In this document: positions 26,435 to 33,953 of the stretch, piece by piece
How positions within the stretch are numbered: the stretch's first letter is position 1
Layout: every line of letters begins with the position of its first letter
Source: an uncultured Bacteroidales bacterium
GTDB lineage: Bacteria > Bacteroidota > Bacteroidia > Bacteroidales > UBA932
Reading direction: 5' to 3'
Length of the DNA: 64,000 nucleotides
Assembly (NCBI GenBank): GCA_934725015.1
Contig: CAKVAS010000005.1
Coordinates: 1-64,000 of the forward strand
Position numbers and translations under genes: made by a program
The notes under the pieces: generated by a model
The model's input: only the letters and a program-made list of their open reading frames with translations
Databases searched by the model: none
What the model was told of the DNA's origin: nothing

Positions 26435-26524
26435 GGATGGATGCAAGGAAGACGAGTGAGGAGGAAGGGAGTTACCTCATGGTAATGACCGCCCGACGAT
26501 GCGAAGTCTGACGCGGCAGACAAC
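26435..26524 (+). repeat. tRNA-linked repeat, copy 1
   Basis: It starts GGATGGATGCAAGGAAGACG, has GAGTTACCTCATGGTAATGA in the middle and ends GACGCGGCAGAC. The same order of motifs recurs at 26712-26800 before tRNA-Ala. Its head resembles the type I repeat head. Confidence 0.7.
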
Positions 26525-26541
26525 AAAAAGAGACGAAAAAA

Positions 26542-26616
26542 GGGAGCATAGCTCAGTTGGTTCAGAGCGTCTGCCTTACAAGCAGAGGGTCGGGGGTTCG
26601 ACTCCCTCTGCTCCCA
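26542..26616 (+). tRNA. tRNA-Val (anticodon TAC)
   Basis: A complete cloverleaf: acceptor GGGAGCA with TGCTCCC, D-arm GCTCAGTTGGTTCAGAGC, anticodon arm TCTGC-CTTACAA-GCAGA giving anticodon TAC, T-arm GGGGG-TTCGACT-CCCTC. CCA is only partly encoded. Confidence 0.93.
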
Positions 26617-26711
26617 CAAGTTCTTTAACATACCAGTGCCGCAGACATCGGAAGATTTCCACGAATTTTGGAAACCGGTTAGATATTCAGTGGCTTTGGA
26701 AGTTATTTTGA

Positions 26712-26800
26712 GATGGATGCAAGGCGGACGACCGAAGAGGGAGGGGGGTTACCTCACGGTAATGACCGACTGATGAGGGAGGACAACGCGGCAGACGCTC
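26712..26800 (+). repeat. tRNA-linked repeat, copy 2
   Basis: GATGGATGCAAGGCGGACGA, then GGTTACCTCACGGTAATGAC and ACGCGGCAGAC, parallel to 26435-26524. It lies between the two tRNAs and ends 15 bases before tRNA-Ala. Confidence 0.7.
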
Positions 26801-26814
26801 AAAAGAACGACAAA

Positions 26815-26888
26815 GGGGGTATAGCTCAGTTGGCTAGAGCATCTGCTTTGCAAGCAGAGGGTCGTCGGTTCGAATCCGTCTATCTCCA
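26815..26888 (+). tRNA. tRNA-Ala (anticodon TGC)
   Basis: Acceptor GGGGGTA pairs with TATCTCC. The anticodon arm TCTGC-TTTGCAA-GCAGA gives anticodon TGC. The T-arm is GTCGG-TTCGAAT-CCGTC. It probably shares the transcript of the upstream tRNA-Val. Confidence 0.93.
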
Positions 26889-26890
26889 CA

Positions 26891-26930
26891 AAATGAAAAA
26901 GGAGGTTTCGATTTTTCGGGATCTCCTTTT
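26891..26930 (+). terminator. probable terminator of the tRNA unit
   Basis: AAAAAGGAG and CTCCTTTT form a stem ending in a T-rich run. It also lies at the 3' end of the convergent nhaC gene. Confidence 0.6.
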
Positions 26931-26931
26931 C

Positions 26932-28296
26932 TCATTTCGTTTTATCCTCCCGCACCTTCGGCAGCTGAAACACAATCGCCAGAACGACCATCGCCCCGAT
27001 GAGCAGAGGATAGTAGAGCCTCGGAATAATCTCCAGAGGGGAAAGGCCTGACAGCCCGGCTGCCATGAGCAGCTGAGCCCCATAAGGGAGTATGCCCTGA
27101 ACAAAGCAGGAGGTCGTGTCCATCAGACTCGCCGAACGTCGCGGAGAGATGCCGAAACGGGTCGAGATGTCCTTCGCAATGCCGCCGACCGTGATTATGG
27201 CTATCGTGTTATTGGCGGTGCATACGTTTGTAAGCGCGGTCAGCAGCGAAATCACGGTCTCCCCACCCCTGCGGTTGCCGATTCTCCGCGTCATCACGCG
27301 GATGAGCCAGTCGAATCCGCCGGCGCACTTCACCATGTTCATAATCCCTCCGGCAAGCAGAGTCACGAGAATCAGCTCGCACATGGACTGGAGCCCCGTC
27401 CCGGCCGCCTCGAACATCATGAGCGCCGAAGTTCCACTGCACAGACCAATGGCATCTGTCAGAATAATCCCGAGAATAAGAACCTTCAGCACGTTCATCC
27501 CGCACAGCGCACTTACAATCACGACCATATAGGGAACCGCAAGATACCACGGAGCGTCCGGAACATCAGACACATAGTCCGCCGAGAATCCGCTGAAAAT
27601 GTAAATCCCAAGTGTGACGAGCGCAGCCGGAAGAACGATGATGAGATTGGTTCTGAACTTGTCCCCCATCCTGCAGCCCTGGCTTTGCGTCGAGGCAATC
27701 GTAGTGTCCGAAATGAATGAGAGGTTGTCACCGAAGAACGCGCCTCCAACGACAATCGACACCATGAAGGCAAGATCCGCCCCCATCTCACCGGAAAGCC
27801 CGATTGCAACAGGCGCAAGCGCGACTATGGTGCCGACGGATGTCCCTATGGACATGGATATGAAGCAGGCAGCGAGGAATATACCGGCCGGGAGATAGGC
27901 GGACGGGATGAGCCGCATAGTCAGGGCGACGGTAGCGTCAACGGCACCCACGGCCTTCGCGGATGATGCGAAAATCCCGGCAAGGACGAATATCCATATC
28001 ATATACATTATGTTGGAATCCGCCGCGCCCGCTGAAAACAGGTTCACCCTCTTGGCGAAAGGCAGTCCTCTGCCTATGAATATGGAATAGACCGCTGCAA
28101 AGACGAAGGACACGCCTATCGGGATGCGGTAGAAATCGCCGGCAAGCAGCGAGGACACCAGATAGACCGCCAGCAGCACCATCACCGGCGACAATGCGAA
28201 AAGCCCCTTCGCGTTCGTCACCGCCGATTCTTGCCTCTCCTGACGCTCCGGCTTCCCGTCGTCCCTATGATTGCAGGTACATTCGCTCATATCCAA
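26932..28296 (-). CDS. NhaC-family Na+/H+ antiporter
   Basis: A 454-residue integral membrane protein with about a dozen hydrophobic helices after a hydrophilic N-terminus of ~30 residues. Family features include FISMSIGTSVGTIVALAP, GGAFFGDNLSFISDTTIAST and TANNTIAII, typical of the NhaC and arginine/ornithine-antiporter-like transporters. Sodium/proton exchange across the inner membrane is the likely role, although the exact ions are not certain. It has its own promoter box 69 bases upstream, with a 5' leader hairpin. Confidence 0.85.
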   Translation of the reverse strand: MDMSECTCNHRDDGKPERQERQESAVTNAKGLFALSPVMVLLAVYLVSSLLAGDFYRIPIGVSFVFAAVYSIFIGRGLPFAKRVNLFSAGAADSNIMYMIWIFVLAGIFASSAKAVGAVDATVALTMRLIPSAYLPAGIFLAACFISMSIGTSVGTIVALAPVAIGLSGEMGADLAFMVSIVVGGAFFGDNLSFISDTTIASTQSQGCRMGDKFRTNLIIVLPAALVTLGIYIFSGFSADYVSDVPDAPWYLAVPYMVVIVSALCGMNVLKVLILGIILTDAIGLCSGTSALMMFEAAGTGLQSMCELILVTLLAGGIMNMVKCAGGFDWLIRVMTRRIGNRRGGETVISLLTALTNVCTANNTIAIITVGGIAKDISTRFGISPRRSASLMDTTSCFVQGILPYGAQLLMAAGLSGLSPLEIIPRLYYPLLIGAMVVLAIVFQLPKVREDKTK

Positions 28297-28340
28297 TTGT
28301 TTTTCAGCCCGTCAACTAATGGTCACCCATCTAATATTCA

Positions 28341-28372
28341 CATCGCGTCTCTTTCGCGATGGAGCAAAAGTA
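28341..28372 (-). promoter_or_regulatory. nhaC promoter box with leader hairpin
   Basis: On the minus strand TACTTTTG (28365-28372) matches TAnnTTTG. It is followed almost at once by CATCGCG-AAAGAGA-CGCGATG (28341-28361), which would form a hairpin at the 5' end of the transcript. Confidence 0.6.
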
Positions 28373-28484
28373 GCCTTTTTTATCCGTTGCAGCAATAATT
28401 TTGGAAAAATCTGCACGAATAGACGAACCAAACAATAAAAGGCAGGCTCAAGTTTCGCGCCGCCGGCGTACCACAGGAGATAAA

Positions 28485-28524
28485 ACTCCTTGCGGATACA
28501 GTGTGGACAGTATCCGGAAGGAGT
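28485..28524 (-). terminator. strong hairpin, probable terminator of the kinase gene
   Basis: ACTCCTT-GC-GGATAC and GTATCC-GG-AAGGAGT form a 15-pair stem around a 10-base loop. On the minus strand the stem is followed by TTTTA. It lies between the kinase gene (stop at 28707) and nhaC. I see no gene or other clear signal in the AT-rich stretch 28525-28706. Confidence 0.6.
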
Positions 28525-28706
28525 TCGTCTAAAAGATGTTGCTAAACATACAACAACTGTGTTCCTGTTCGGAAAACAGATGCAAATATATTCGGTTCAA
28601 AATTAAATCACAAGGTATTTTCTTGTCTTTAATGAAAATGAAACACGGTTTTAGCCAAATGAAACACCATTGACAGATAAAACGAGCACAAGTCTCATTT
28701 GCCAGA

Positions 28707-29783
28707 TCAGCGGAGAGCGGAGACGATTTCGCACATCTGCGGGAACTGAGCCTCCATCGACTGAAGGAGCCTGTACTGGGCGCGGGCACGGACGAGATTG
28801 TGCTCGGGGTACTTCGTCTTGTAGTAGGTGTCGCCGTCGAGGTAGTCCATCAGGAAACGGAGAACCTGTTCGAAGGTGATGTAGCGGCCGGAGAAGGCGA
28901 GGTAGTCAAGTTCGGCGGGGCAGAGGGACGAGCCCATCTCTGAAAGGTAGCCCCGTATATAGGCCGTGAACATTTCGAGGGACATGGAGACTGTCGAAAG
29001 ATCCTGCGCGTCTTCGGCTCCGGTGTTTGTGTAGCAGCGGAGAGCGTCGCCGACGTCGTTGAGAACGGTGGCGGACATCACGGTGTCGAGGTCAATCGCA
29101 CAGAGTACTTCCCTTGTTTTGGCGTCGAAGAGGATGTTGCTGATTTTCGTGTCGTTGTGGGTGACGCGGCACGGAATTGTCCCGTTTTCTATAAGCGTCG
29201 CGAAATCAAGCATCTCCTTGCGTCGGGACTCAATCCAGTCTATTTCCTCAAGGCAGGAGTCGGCACGGCCGGCGGCGTTGCGGGCAACGGATTCGTCCCA
29301 CTGCTGAAAACGCCGGCTCATATTATGAAATCCCTTGATTACCTCGACGAGCGGTTCATTGAAGTCCGCAAGCAGCGCCTGAAAGCGTCCGATTCCGACT
29401 CCGCCCTGATAGGCAAGTTCCGGTGTGTCCGCCTGCGTGTAGGACAGGGTGTCGCTGATAAAGACGCAGACAGCCCAGAATTCACCGTTCTCATCCTCGT
29501 AGTAGAGTTTCCCGTCCTTCGCCGGAATGACGGTCAGCGTCTCGCGCATCGGGTCGGCGACCTTTTTCTTGATGTGGTTCGTTACCTTCCAGATATTCTC
29601 CATCATCCCGGGAACATCCGGAAACACGGATTTATTTTTCCGCTGAAGGATGTAGTCCGGGGAATCGCCCGCAGTCTTAACGATGAGCGTGTCATTGATG
29701 AATCCCTCTCCGAGAGGCTTGATTTCACGAATTTCGCCTTTCAAGTCAAATTTTGATGCGATGTCGAGATATTTTTCCGTCAT
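28707..29783 (-). CDS. APH-fold phosphotransferase, possibly N-acetylhexosamine 1-kinase
   Basis: A 358-residue cytoplasmic kinase. The catalytic loop is VTHNDTKISNILFD and the metal-binding motif CAIDLDTVM. The N-terminal nucleotide-binding lobe begins IKPLGEGFINDTL with an LQRKNKSVFPD block. This pattern is shared with NahK-type sugar kinases (HNDTK motif), which phosphorylate N-acetylhexosamines at C1; other small-molecule kinases of the fold cannot be excluded. A strong terminator just upstream separates it from the thiamin receptor gene, so it is its own transcription unit. Confidence 0.75.
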   Translation of the reverse strand: MTEKYLDIASKFDLKGEIREIKPLGEGFINDTLIVKTAGDSPDYILQRKNKSVFPDVPGMMENIWKVTNHIKKKVADPMRETLTVIPAKDGKLYYEDENGEFWAVCVFISDTLSYTQADTPELAYQGGVGIGRFQALLADFNEPLVEVIKGFHNMSRRFQQWDESVARNAAGRADSCLEEIDWIESRRKEMLDFATLIENGTIPCRVTHNDTKISNILFDAKTREVLCAIDLDTVMSATVLNDVGDALRCYTNTGAEDAQDLSTVSMSLEMFTAYIRGYLSEMGSSLCPAELDYLAFSGRYITFEQVLRFLMDYLDGDTYYKTKYPEHNLVRARAQYRLLQSMEAQFPQMCEIVSALR

Positions 29784-29807
29784 AATTATGTGAATTTTAT
29801 ATGTTTC

Positions 29808-29844
29808 AAAAAAAAACAGTTCCGCCTCCCCAAAGACGGAACTG
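29808..29844 (-). terminator. Rho-independent terminator of the thiamin receptor gene
   Basis: On the minus strand CAGTTCCG and CGGAACTG form a stem followed by a run of nine T residues, 170-210 bases after the receptor stop. Confidence 0.85.
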
Positions 29845-29865
29845 CAAATTTAATAAAAATTCTAG

Positions 29866-29956
29866 CTGTCATTCCGAGCGGAGCGAGAAATCTTTAAGCG
29901 ATTATTCTTGACTTGACAGATTTCTCGACTTCACTTCGTTGCGCACGAAATGACAG
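29866..29956. repeat. 91-bp palindromic element, type III repeat
   Basis: The ends are CTGTCATTCCGAGCG and GCGCACGAAATGACAG, with inner arms GAGAAATCT and AGATTTCTC. This resembles a small non-autonomous inverted-repeat element. Related ends occur at 32667-32930 and 41913-42212. A fragment of the type II repeat (CCCCTTCGAGAGGACGGGAG) follows at about 29974-29995. Confidence 0.7.
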
Positions 29957-30016
29957 ATGGGTGCCTCAGCTCTTCCCCTTCGAGAGGACGGGAGGGGTAT
30001 AAAGACAAGCGCCCCG

Positions 30017-32452
30017 CTAAAAGGCGAAAGAAATTTTGCCCATGAAGTTGGCCGGAGCCTGCGGATAGATACCGATACCGCCAATCTGTGTGCCGTCTTC
30101 CATGATGCCCTTGTACCAGAGAGTGCCATCGACATAGTAGAGATTGTTCAGCAGGTTGTTGACATAGAGGCCGAGACGGATGGCTCCGCCGTGCGCGAAC
30201 GAGCTGCCGTGACGTCCGTCGAGGGAGAACTCATGAGTCAGGGAAAGGTTGGAGACGAAGTAGCCCGGGATTGAGCGGCTGTCGTTCTGCGTGTTATCGA
30301 CATACTGCTTTCCGACATACTTCCCGTCAATGGCAAGCGTCGTGGTTTTCAGAGAGTTGCGACAGACAGTCGCAAAAGGCTTGAAGGCGACGCGGAGCAT
30401 TCCGATGACGGACGGGGACATCAGCATCGTCGTCTTGCCGAAATCGACCTCTTTCTGAACCGGCTTCCAGTCCGCATCATACGCAGGATTATAACTCTCG
30501 TCATAAAGCTGGAATGACTCCTTATAATCAAGGACCCTGTTCAGGCTGAGAGTGACGTTTCCGGAGACAGAGAGCCATTTGAACGGGTCATAGGCAGCGG
30601 AGATCTCCACACCCCGGCGGAAGGCGCGGCCGACATTGTCCTTAATCGGATAGCCGGTGTCGGAAAGACGGCCGGTTTCGAGGAGCATATCCCAATATTC
30701 CATAAAATAGAAGTTCGCGCCCACCGCAAGTTTCGACGAGGTCCACTCATACCCGAGTTCCACATCGACCATTTCCTCCGGACGCACGCCCATGTTGCTG
30801 CCGGCCTCGATGTTTTCCTTGATGTCCGGACGGCCGGGCTCGCGGTGTCCCTGCGCTGCGGAGATGTATGCCTTGTGCCCGTCCTTGTGGAAGGTCACGC
30901 CTGCGCGAGGATTGAAGAACAGCCAGTTGTTGCTGTAGGCCATGTCAAGATTGTCCTCGTCTCCCCTTCCCCACATACGGAGGTCAACATCGCGCAGCTG
31001 AAGGTCAACGTATGCCGTGAGCCATTCAAGCGGAGTGTATTCGCCCCGGACGTAGGCGTTGTACTCCTGCTTGAGGGCGTTGTTGTAGTACCATACATGA
31101 TTGGCGTTGAACTTTTCGTAGGTCATTCCGTCTGCGGCCTGCCAGTCAGTGCCGAGAACGCTGCTGTAGAGCACCTTGCCGAAGTGACCGCCGTCGTAGC
31201 GCGACCAGCTCAGGCCTCCGGTGACGTCAATGAGACCCGACTTCCAGCTGAGGTCGGTCTTGGCGACGAAGTACCAGTTGTCCATGCACTTGTTGATGAT
31301 GAAGTCCGAGGTCTTGAAACCGGCCGGAGCATAGTCCGCCATGCCGTATTTCTTGAACTTCTTGTCGGCCTTGTACTGGTCGTACCAGCCGTCGCCCTTG
31401 GTGCAGTTGAGGGTCGTGCTCCAGCAGAGGCTGTTCGCGAACTGGTGAGTGTAGTTCAGCTGAAGGTGGTGCTGGGTGTAGTTGTCGGTCTCGTTGTCGT
31501 AGTAATGAGTCGAGTTCACGATCTTGTTCCCGTCAGCATCGAGGACGTAGCTTCCGTCAGGATTGCGCTTGTAGTCGTAGTACTCGCCGGCGCTGTTATA
31601 GCGGCGGTCTCTGGCGTAGGTGTCAAGGTCGATGCCGTTCCATGTGATGCCCGTCTTCTGCTTTCCCATGAGCCAGGTGAGCTTCAAGGAGTTGCGTTCG
31701 TTCATCCAGCCGAGGGTTGCCATCGCCGACTGCACGTCCGCCTCCGCGTTGCGGATGTATCCGTCCGTGAAGTTGCGGGAATATGCGGCGTTGAAATAGA
31801 TGCCGGATTTCGTGAGACCGGTGCCTGCGGCTACTGCCGAGGTGAATGTGTTATATGAGCCGTAGCCGAAATCCGCCGTCGCGAAAGGATGCGTCCCGAC
31901 GGAAGCCGTGCTCATGTTCACGCTCGCGCCGAATGCCCCGGCTCCGTTTGCCGAGGTTCCGAGTCCGCGCTGGAGCTGCACTGAAGAAAGGAGCGTGGAG
32001 AGCGACGGGATGTTCACCCAGAAGACCTCCTGTGATTCAGCGTCGTTGAGGGTTATGCCGTTGAGCGTGACGTTAATCTGGGAACCCTTGCTGCCGCGGA
32101 CCGTCATCTTGGAGTAGCCGAGACCAGTTCCGCCCTCGTTCGTGGAAATCACCGAAGGCTGGAGGCTGAGGTTCATCGGAAGGGAGTTGATCGGGTTGGT
32201 ACGGACAAGTTCGTCCTTCCCTACCATGGTGTAGGTGACCGGGGTGTTCTCGCCGGCACGCGAAGCCACGACCACAACACTGTCAAGCCTCTCGACTCTG
32301 TTTCCGTCCTTGTCAAAGGAGGAAGATTTCTCCGGAGAATCCGGAGCCGGTGATGAAATGTTCATTAGGCCGCGTTCCGCAGCGGCGTTTTCCGAGACGG
32401 CCGTCCCGGAAAGAACGGTGCTGAGCACCGCTGAAAAAAGAAAACCTCGCAT
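30017..32452 (-). CDS. TonB-dependent receptor, probable thiamin transporter
   Basis: An 811-residue outer-membrane protein: signal peptide (1-25), TonB box region (RLDSVVVVASRAG), plug domain (MTVRGSKGSQINVTLNGITL) and a 22-strand-type barrel ending in F (MGKISFAF). A TPP riboswitch lies directly upstream, which points to thiamin or a thiamin precursor as substrate; Bacteroidetes are known to place outer-membrane thiamin receptors under this switch. The PnuT permease and thiamin pyrophosphokinase that often accompany it are not in this window. Transcription ends at a strong terminator. Confidence 0.9.
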   Translation of the reverse strand: MRGFLFSAVLSTVLSGTAVSENAAAERGLMNISSPAPDSPEKSSSFDKDGNRVERLDSVVVVASRAGENTPVTYTMVGKDELVRTNPINSLPMNLSLQPSVISTNEGGTGLGYSKMTVRGSKGSQINVTLNGITLNDAESQEVFWVNIPSLSTLLSSVQLQRGLGTSANGAGAFGASVNMSTASVGTHPFATADFGYGSYNTFTSAVAAGTGLTKSGIYFNAAYSRNFTDGYIRNAEADVQSAMATLGWMNERNSLKLTWLMGKQKTGITWNGIDLDTYARDRRYNSAGEYYDYKRNPDGSYVLDADGNKIVNSTHYYDNETDNYTQHHLQLNYTHQFANSLCWSTTLNCTKGDGWYDQYKADKKFKKYGMADYAPAGFKTSDFIINKCMDNWYFVAKTDLSWKSGLIDVTGGLSWSRYDGGHFGKVLYSSVLGTDWQAADGMTYEKFNANHVWYYNNALKQEYNAYVRGEYTPLEWLTAYVDLQLRDVDLRMWGRGDEDNLDMAYSNNWLFFNPRAGVTFHKDGHKAYISAAQGHREPGRPDIKENIEAGSNMGVRPEEMVDVELGYEWTSSKLAVGANFYFMEYWDMLLETGRLSDTGYPIKDNVGRAFRRGVEISAAYDPFKWLSVSGNVTLSLNRVLDYKESFQLYDESYNPAYDADWKPVQKEVDFGKTTMLMSPSVIGMLRVAFKPFATVCRNSLKTTTLAIDGKYVGKQYVDNTQNDSRSIPGYFVSNLSLTHEFSLDGRHGSSFAHGGAIRLGLYVNNLLNNLYYVDGTLWYKGIMEDGTQIGGIGIYPQAPANFMGKISFAF

Positions 32453-32526
32453 AAAGCAATTATTTAATAATTATTACTATACGAGGGGGTTGGACTTTCA
32501 CGCGACACCGCGCCTTTCCATCGGAG

Positions 32527-32615
32527 TTGTGCATTCCCTTCGGCGGTATTGGCCGCATCAGGTTCAATGGGACTCTCTCAACCTGAGCCGGTCACCCGAC
32601 TCAAGTACCCCCGCT
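32527..32615 (-). promoter_or_regulatory. TPP riboswitch (THI element)
   Basis: On the minus strand: GGGGGTAC opens P2; CTTGAGTCGG-GTGA-CCGGCTCAGG forms P3; then the conserved TTGAGA, CCCATTGAACCTGATG, CGGCCAATACCG and GAAGGGAA. These are the THI-box residues in order. Downstream, CCAACCCCCTCG at about 32483-32494 could pair with the GGGGG of P2 as an expression platform. It controls the TonB-dependent receptor and should lower its expression when TPP is plentiful. Confidence 0.93.
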
Positions 32616-32666
32616 ATTATTCAATTTTTCCGTAAGTCCGGATTATTTGTCTGTTCATACTCTTCC

Positions 32667-32930
32667 GTCATCTCGAACTCTCTGTCATCTCGTACTCTTT
32701 TGTCATCTCATACTCTTCTGTCATCTCGAACGGAGTGAGAGATCTTTGCGCGAAACATTTTTTCCGGGACATCGCAGGCAGAAAGATTTCTCGACTTCAC
32801 TTCGTTTCGCTCGAAATGACAATCAAATATCACATATTCGTTTCGCTCGAAATGACAATTATATATCACATATTCGTTTCGCTCGAAATGACAGCCCTTC
32901 ACCGCATATCGGTTTCGCTCGAAATGACTA
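32667..32930. repeat. compound type III repeat array
   Basis: Four GTCATCTC-type units with spacings of 17, 18 and 18 bases (starts 32667, 32684, 32702, 32720) lead into GAACGGAGTGAGAGATCTTT. Then comes the inverted end GATTTCTCGACTTCACTTCG and four copies of GTTTCGCTCGAAATGAC with an exact 36-base period (starts 32804, 32840, 32876, 32912). The last copy lies inside the glutaminyl cyclase gene. This array fills most of the stretch between the riboswitch and that gene. Confidence 0.85.
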
Positions 32931-33702
32931 TTTCGTACATACGCGGCCACAGCTTGCCGGTAATGTATATTTTCCCGTTTTCGGGATTATAGGCGATGCC
33001 GTTCAGCACGTCGGTCTCCGGCGTGCGCAGGTCTTCGCGCAGCAGTCCTCGGCAGTCGATGATTTTCTCGACGGCTCCGCTTTCCGGATTTATGACGACG
33101 ATGAAGTCGCTCGTATATACATTCGCCCAGATTTTCCCGTCAATCCATTCCAGTTCGTTCAGCAGCCCTACGGATTTCCGCCCGTTCTTGACAACGATTC
33201 GCCGCTGAACCTTCAGATTTGCGTCGAGGAAATATATGTTCGAGCTTCCGTCGCTCATAATCAACGACTTGCCGTCCGTCGTAAGCCCCCAGCCCTCACG
33301 GGGATTGACGATGCTGCGCTCGAACTTGAGGGTGTGCGCGTCATAGACAAGAGCCACATAGTTGCGCCATGTGAGATAGTACAGCTTGTCACCGAAAATC
33401 ACCGAGCCCTCGCCGAAATACTTGCGGTCGATGTCGAACCTGCGGCTGCGCTCCCCCGTCGGGATGTCAACTTCGCAGAAATAGGAATGACCGTACTGCC
33501 CGGTGCTCTCGCAGAGACGGCCGTCGTGAAAGAACAGCCCCTGGGTGTAGGATTCCGTGGAATGGGGATATTCGTTCACGACCTCAATGGTGCATCTGAC
33601 AGCCTCGACCGCTGGAACGGACTTTTTCTGCCTGTCCCTGCAGCCGGAGCCGAGAAGCAGCGGAAGCATGAGAAAAGCGATTTTCAACATATTTGTAATC
33701 AT
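32899..33702 (-). CDS. glutaminyl-peptide cyclotransferase (lipoprotein)
   Basis: A 267-residue protein with a signal peptide and lipobox (PLLLGSGC). It belongs to the beta-propeller (plant/bacterial-type) glutaminyl cyclases: NEYPHSTESYTQGLFF, LYYLTWRN, EGWGLTTDGKSLIMSDGS, LNELEWIDGKIWANVY, DVLNGIAYNPENGKIYITGK. The enzyme forms N-terminal pyroglutamate on exported proteins, a common modification in Bacteroidetes after signal peptidase II-independent cleavage. The final 11 residues (EIVISSETDMR) are encoded by a type III repeat. The start at 33702 places the signal peptide at the N-terminus; 33690 is an alternative. Confidence 0.88.
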   Translation of the reverse strand: MITNMLKIAFLMLPLLLGSGCRDRQKKSVPAVEAVRCTIEVVNEYPHSTESYTQGLFFHDGRLCESTGQYGHSYFCEVDIPTGERSRRFDIDRKYFGEGSVIFGDKLYYLTWRNYVALVYDAHTLKFERSIVNPREGWGLTTDGKSLIMSDGSSNIYFLDANLKVQRRIVVKNGRKSVGLLNELEWIDGKIWANVYTSDFIVVINPESGAVEKIIDCRGLLREDLRTPETDVLNGIAYNPENGKIYITGKLWPRMYEIVISSETDMR

Positions 33703-33770
33703 GACATTACAATTCACCCTCATATTCACAAAAATCTTTGCGCCGCAGAAGTTCATCCTTTCCTACAAAA

Positions 33771-33815
33771 TTGCGCCGCGAAACATCAGGCTCTGACTTT
33801 CGCGGCGCAAAGATA
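33771..33815 (-). promoter_or_regulatory. glutaminyl cyclase promoter box with leader hairpin
   Basis: On the minus strand TATCTTTG (33808-33815) is followed by TTGCGCCGCGAAA and, after 14 bases, its exact complement TTTCGCGGCGCAA (33771-33783). The 13-pair hairpin would sit at the very 5' end of the mRNA. Confidence 0.65.
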
Positions 33816-33941
33816 GCAAAACCAGCCCACATATGAATGAATTTTTGAGAAATAATACAAGGGAGTCGTCATCTACTGGAGAAAATTGGAACTTTTCCCA
33901 TTTTTCTCCAACAGGATAGCTGCAATACAGATAATTATCAC

Positions 33942-33949
33942 TACTTTTG
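33942..33949 (+). promoter_or_regulatory. TAnnTTTG box before the broken ATPase gene
   Basis: TACTTTTG ends five bases before the ATG at 33954, implying a near-leaderless transcript. Further upstream TGGAGAAAA (33877-33885) and TTTTTCTCCA (33901-33910) form an inverted repeat. Confidence 0.6.
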
Positions 33950-33953
33950 CAAC

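Noticed and set aside
28707..32615. Kinase gene as a thiamin kinase in the TPP-riboswitch transcript
   Set aside because: A strong Rho-independent terminator at 29808-29844 and a repeat element separate the two genes; the kinase motifs fit sugar kinases at least as well.
32804..32930. Regular 36-base spacing of a 17-base repeat, like a CRISPR array
   Set aside because: The intervening 19-base segments are themselves similar in two of three cases, there are only four units, no cas genes are near, and the repeat is part of a dispersed element found elsewhere.
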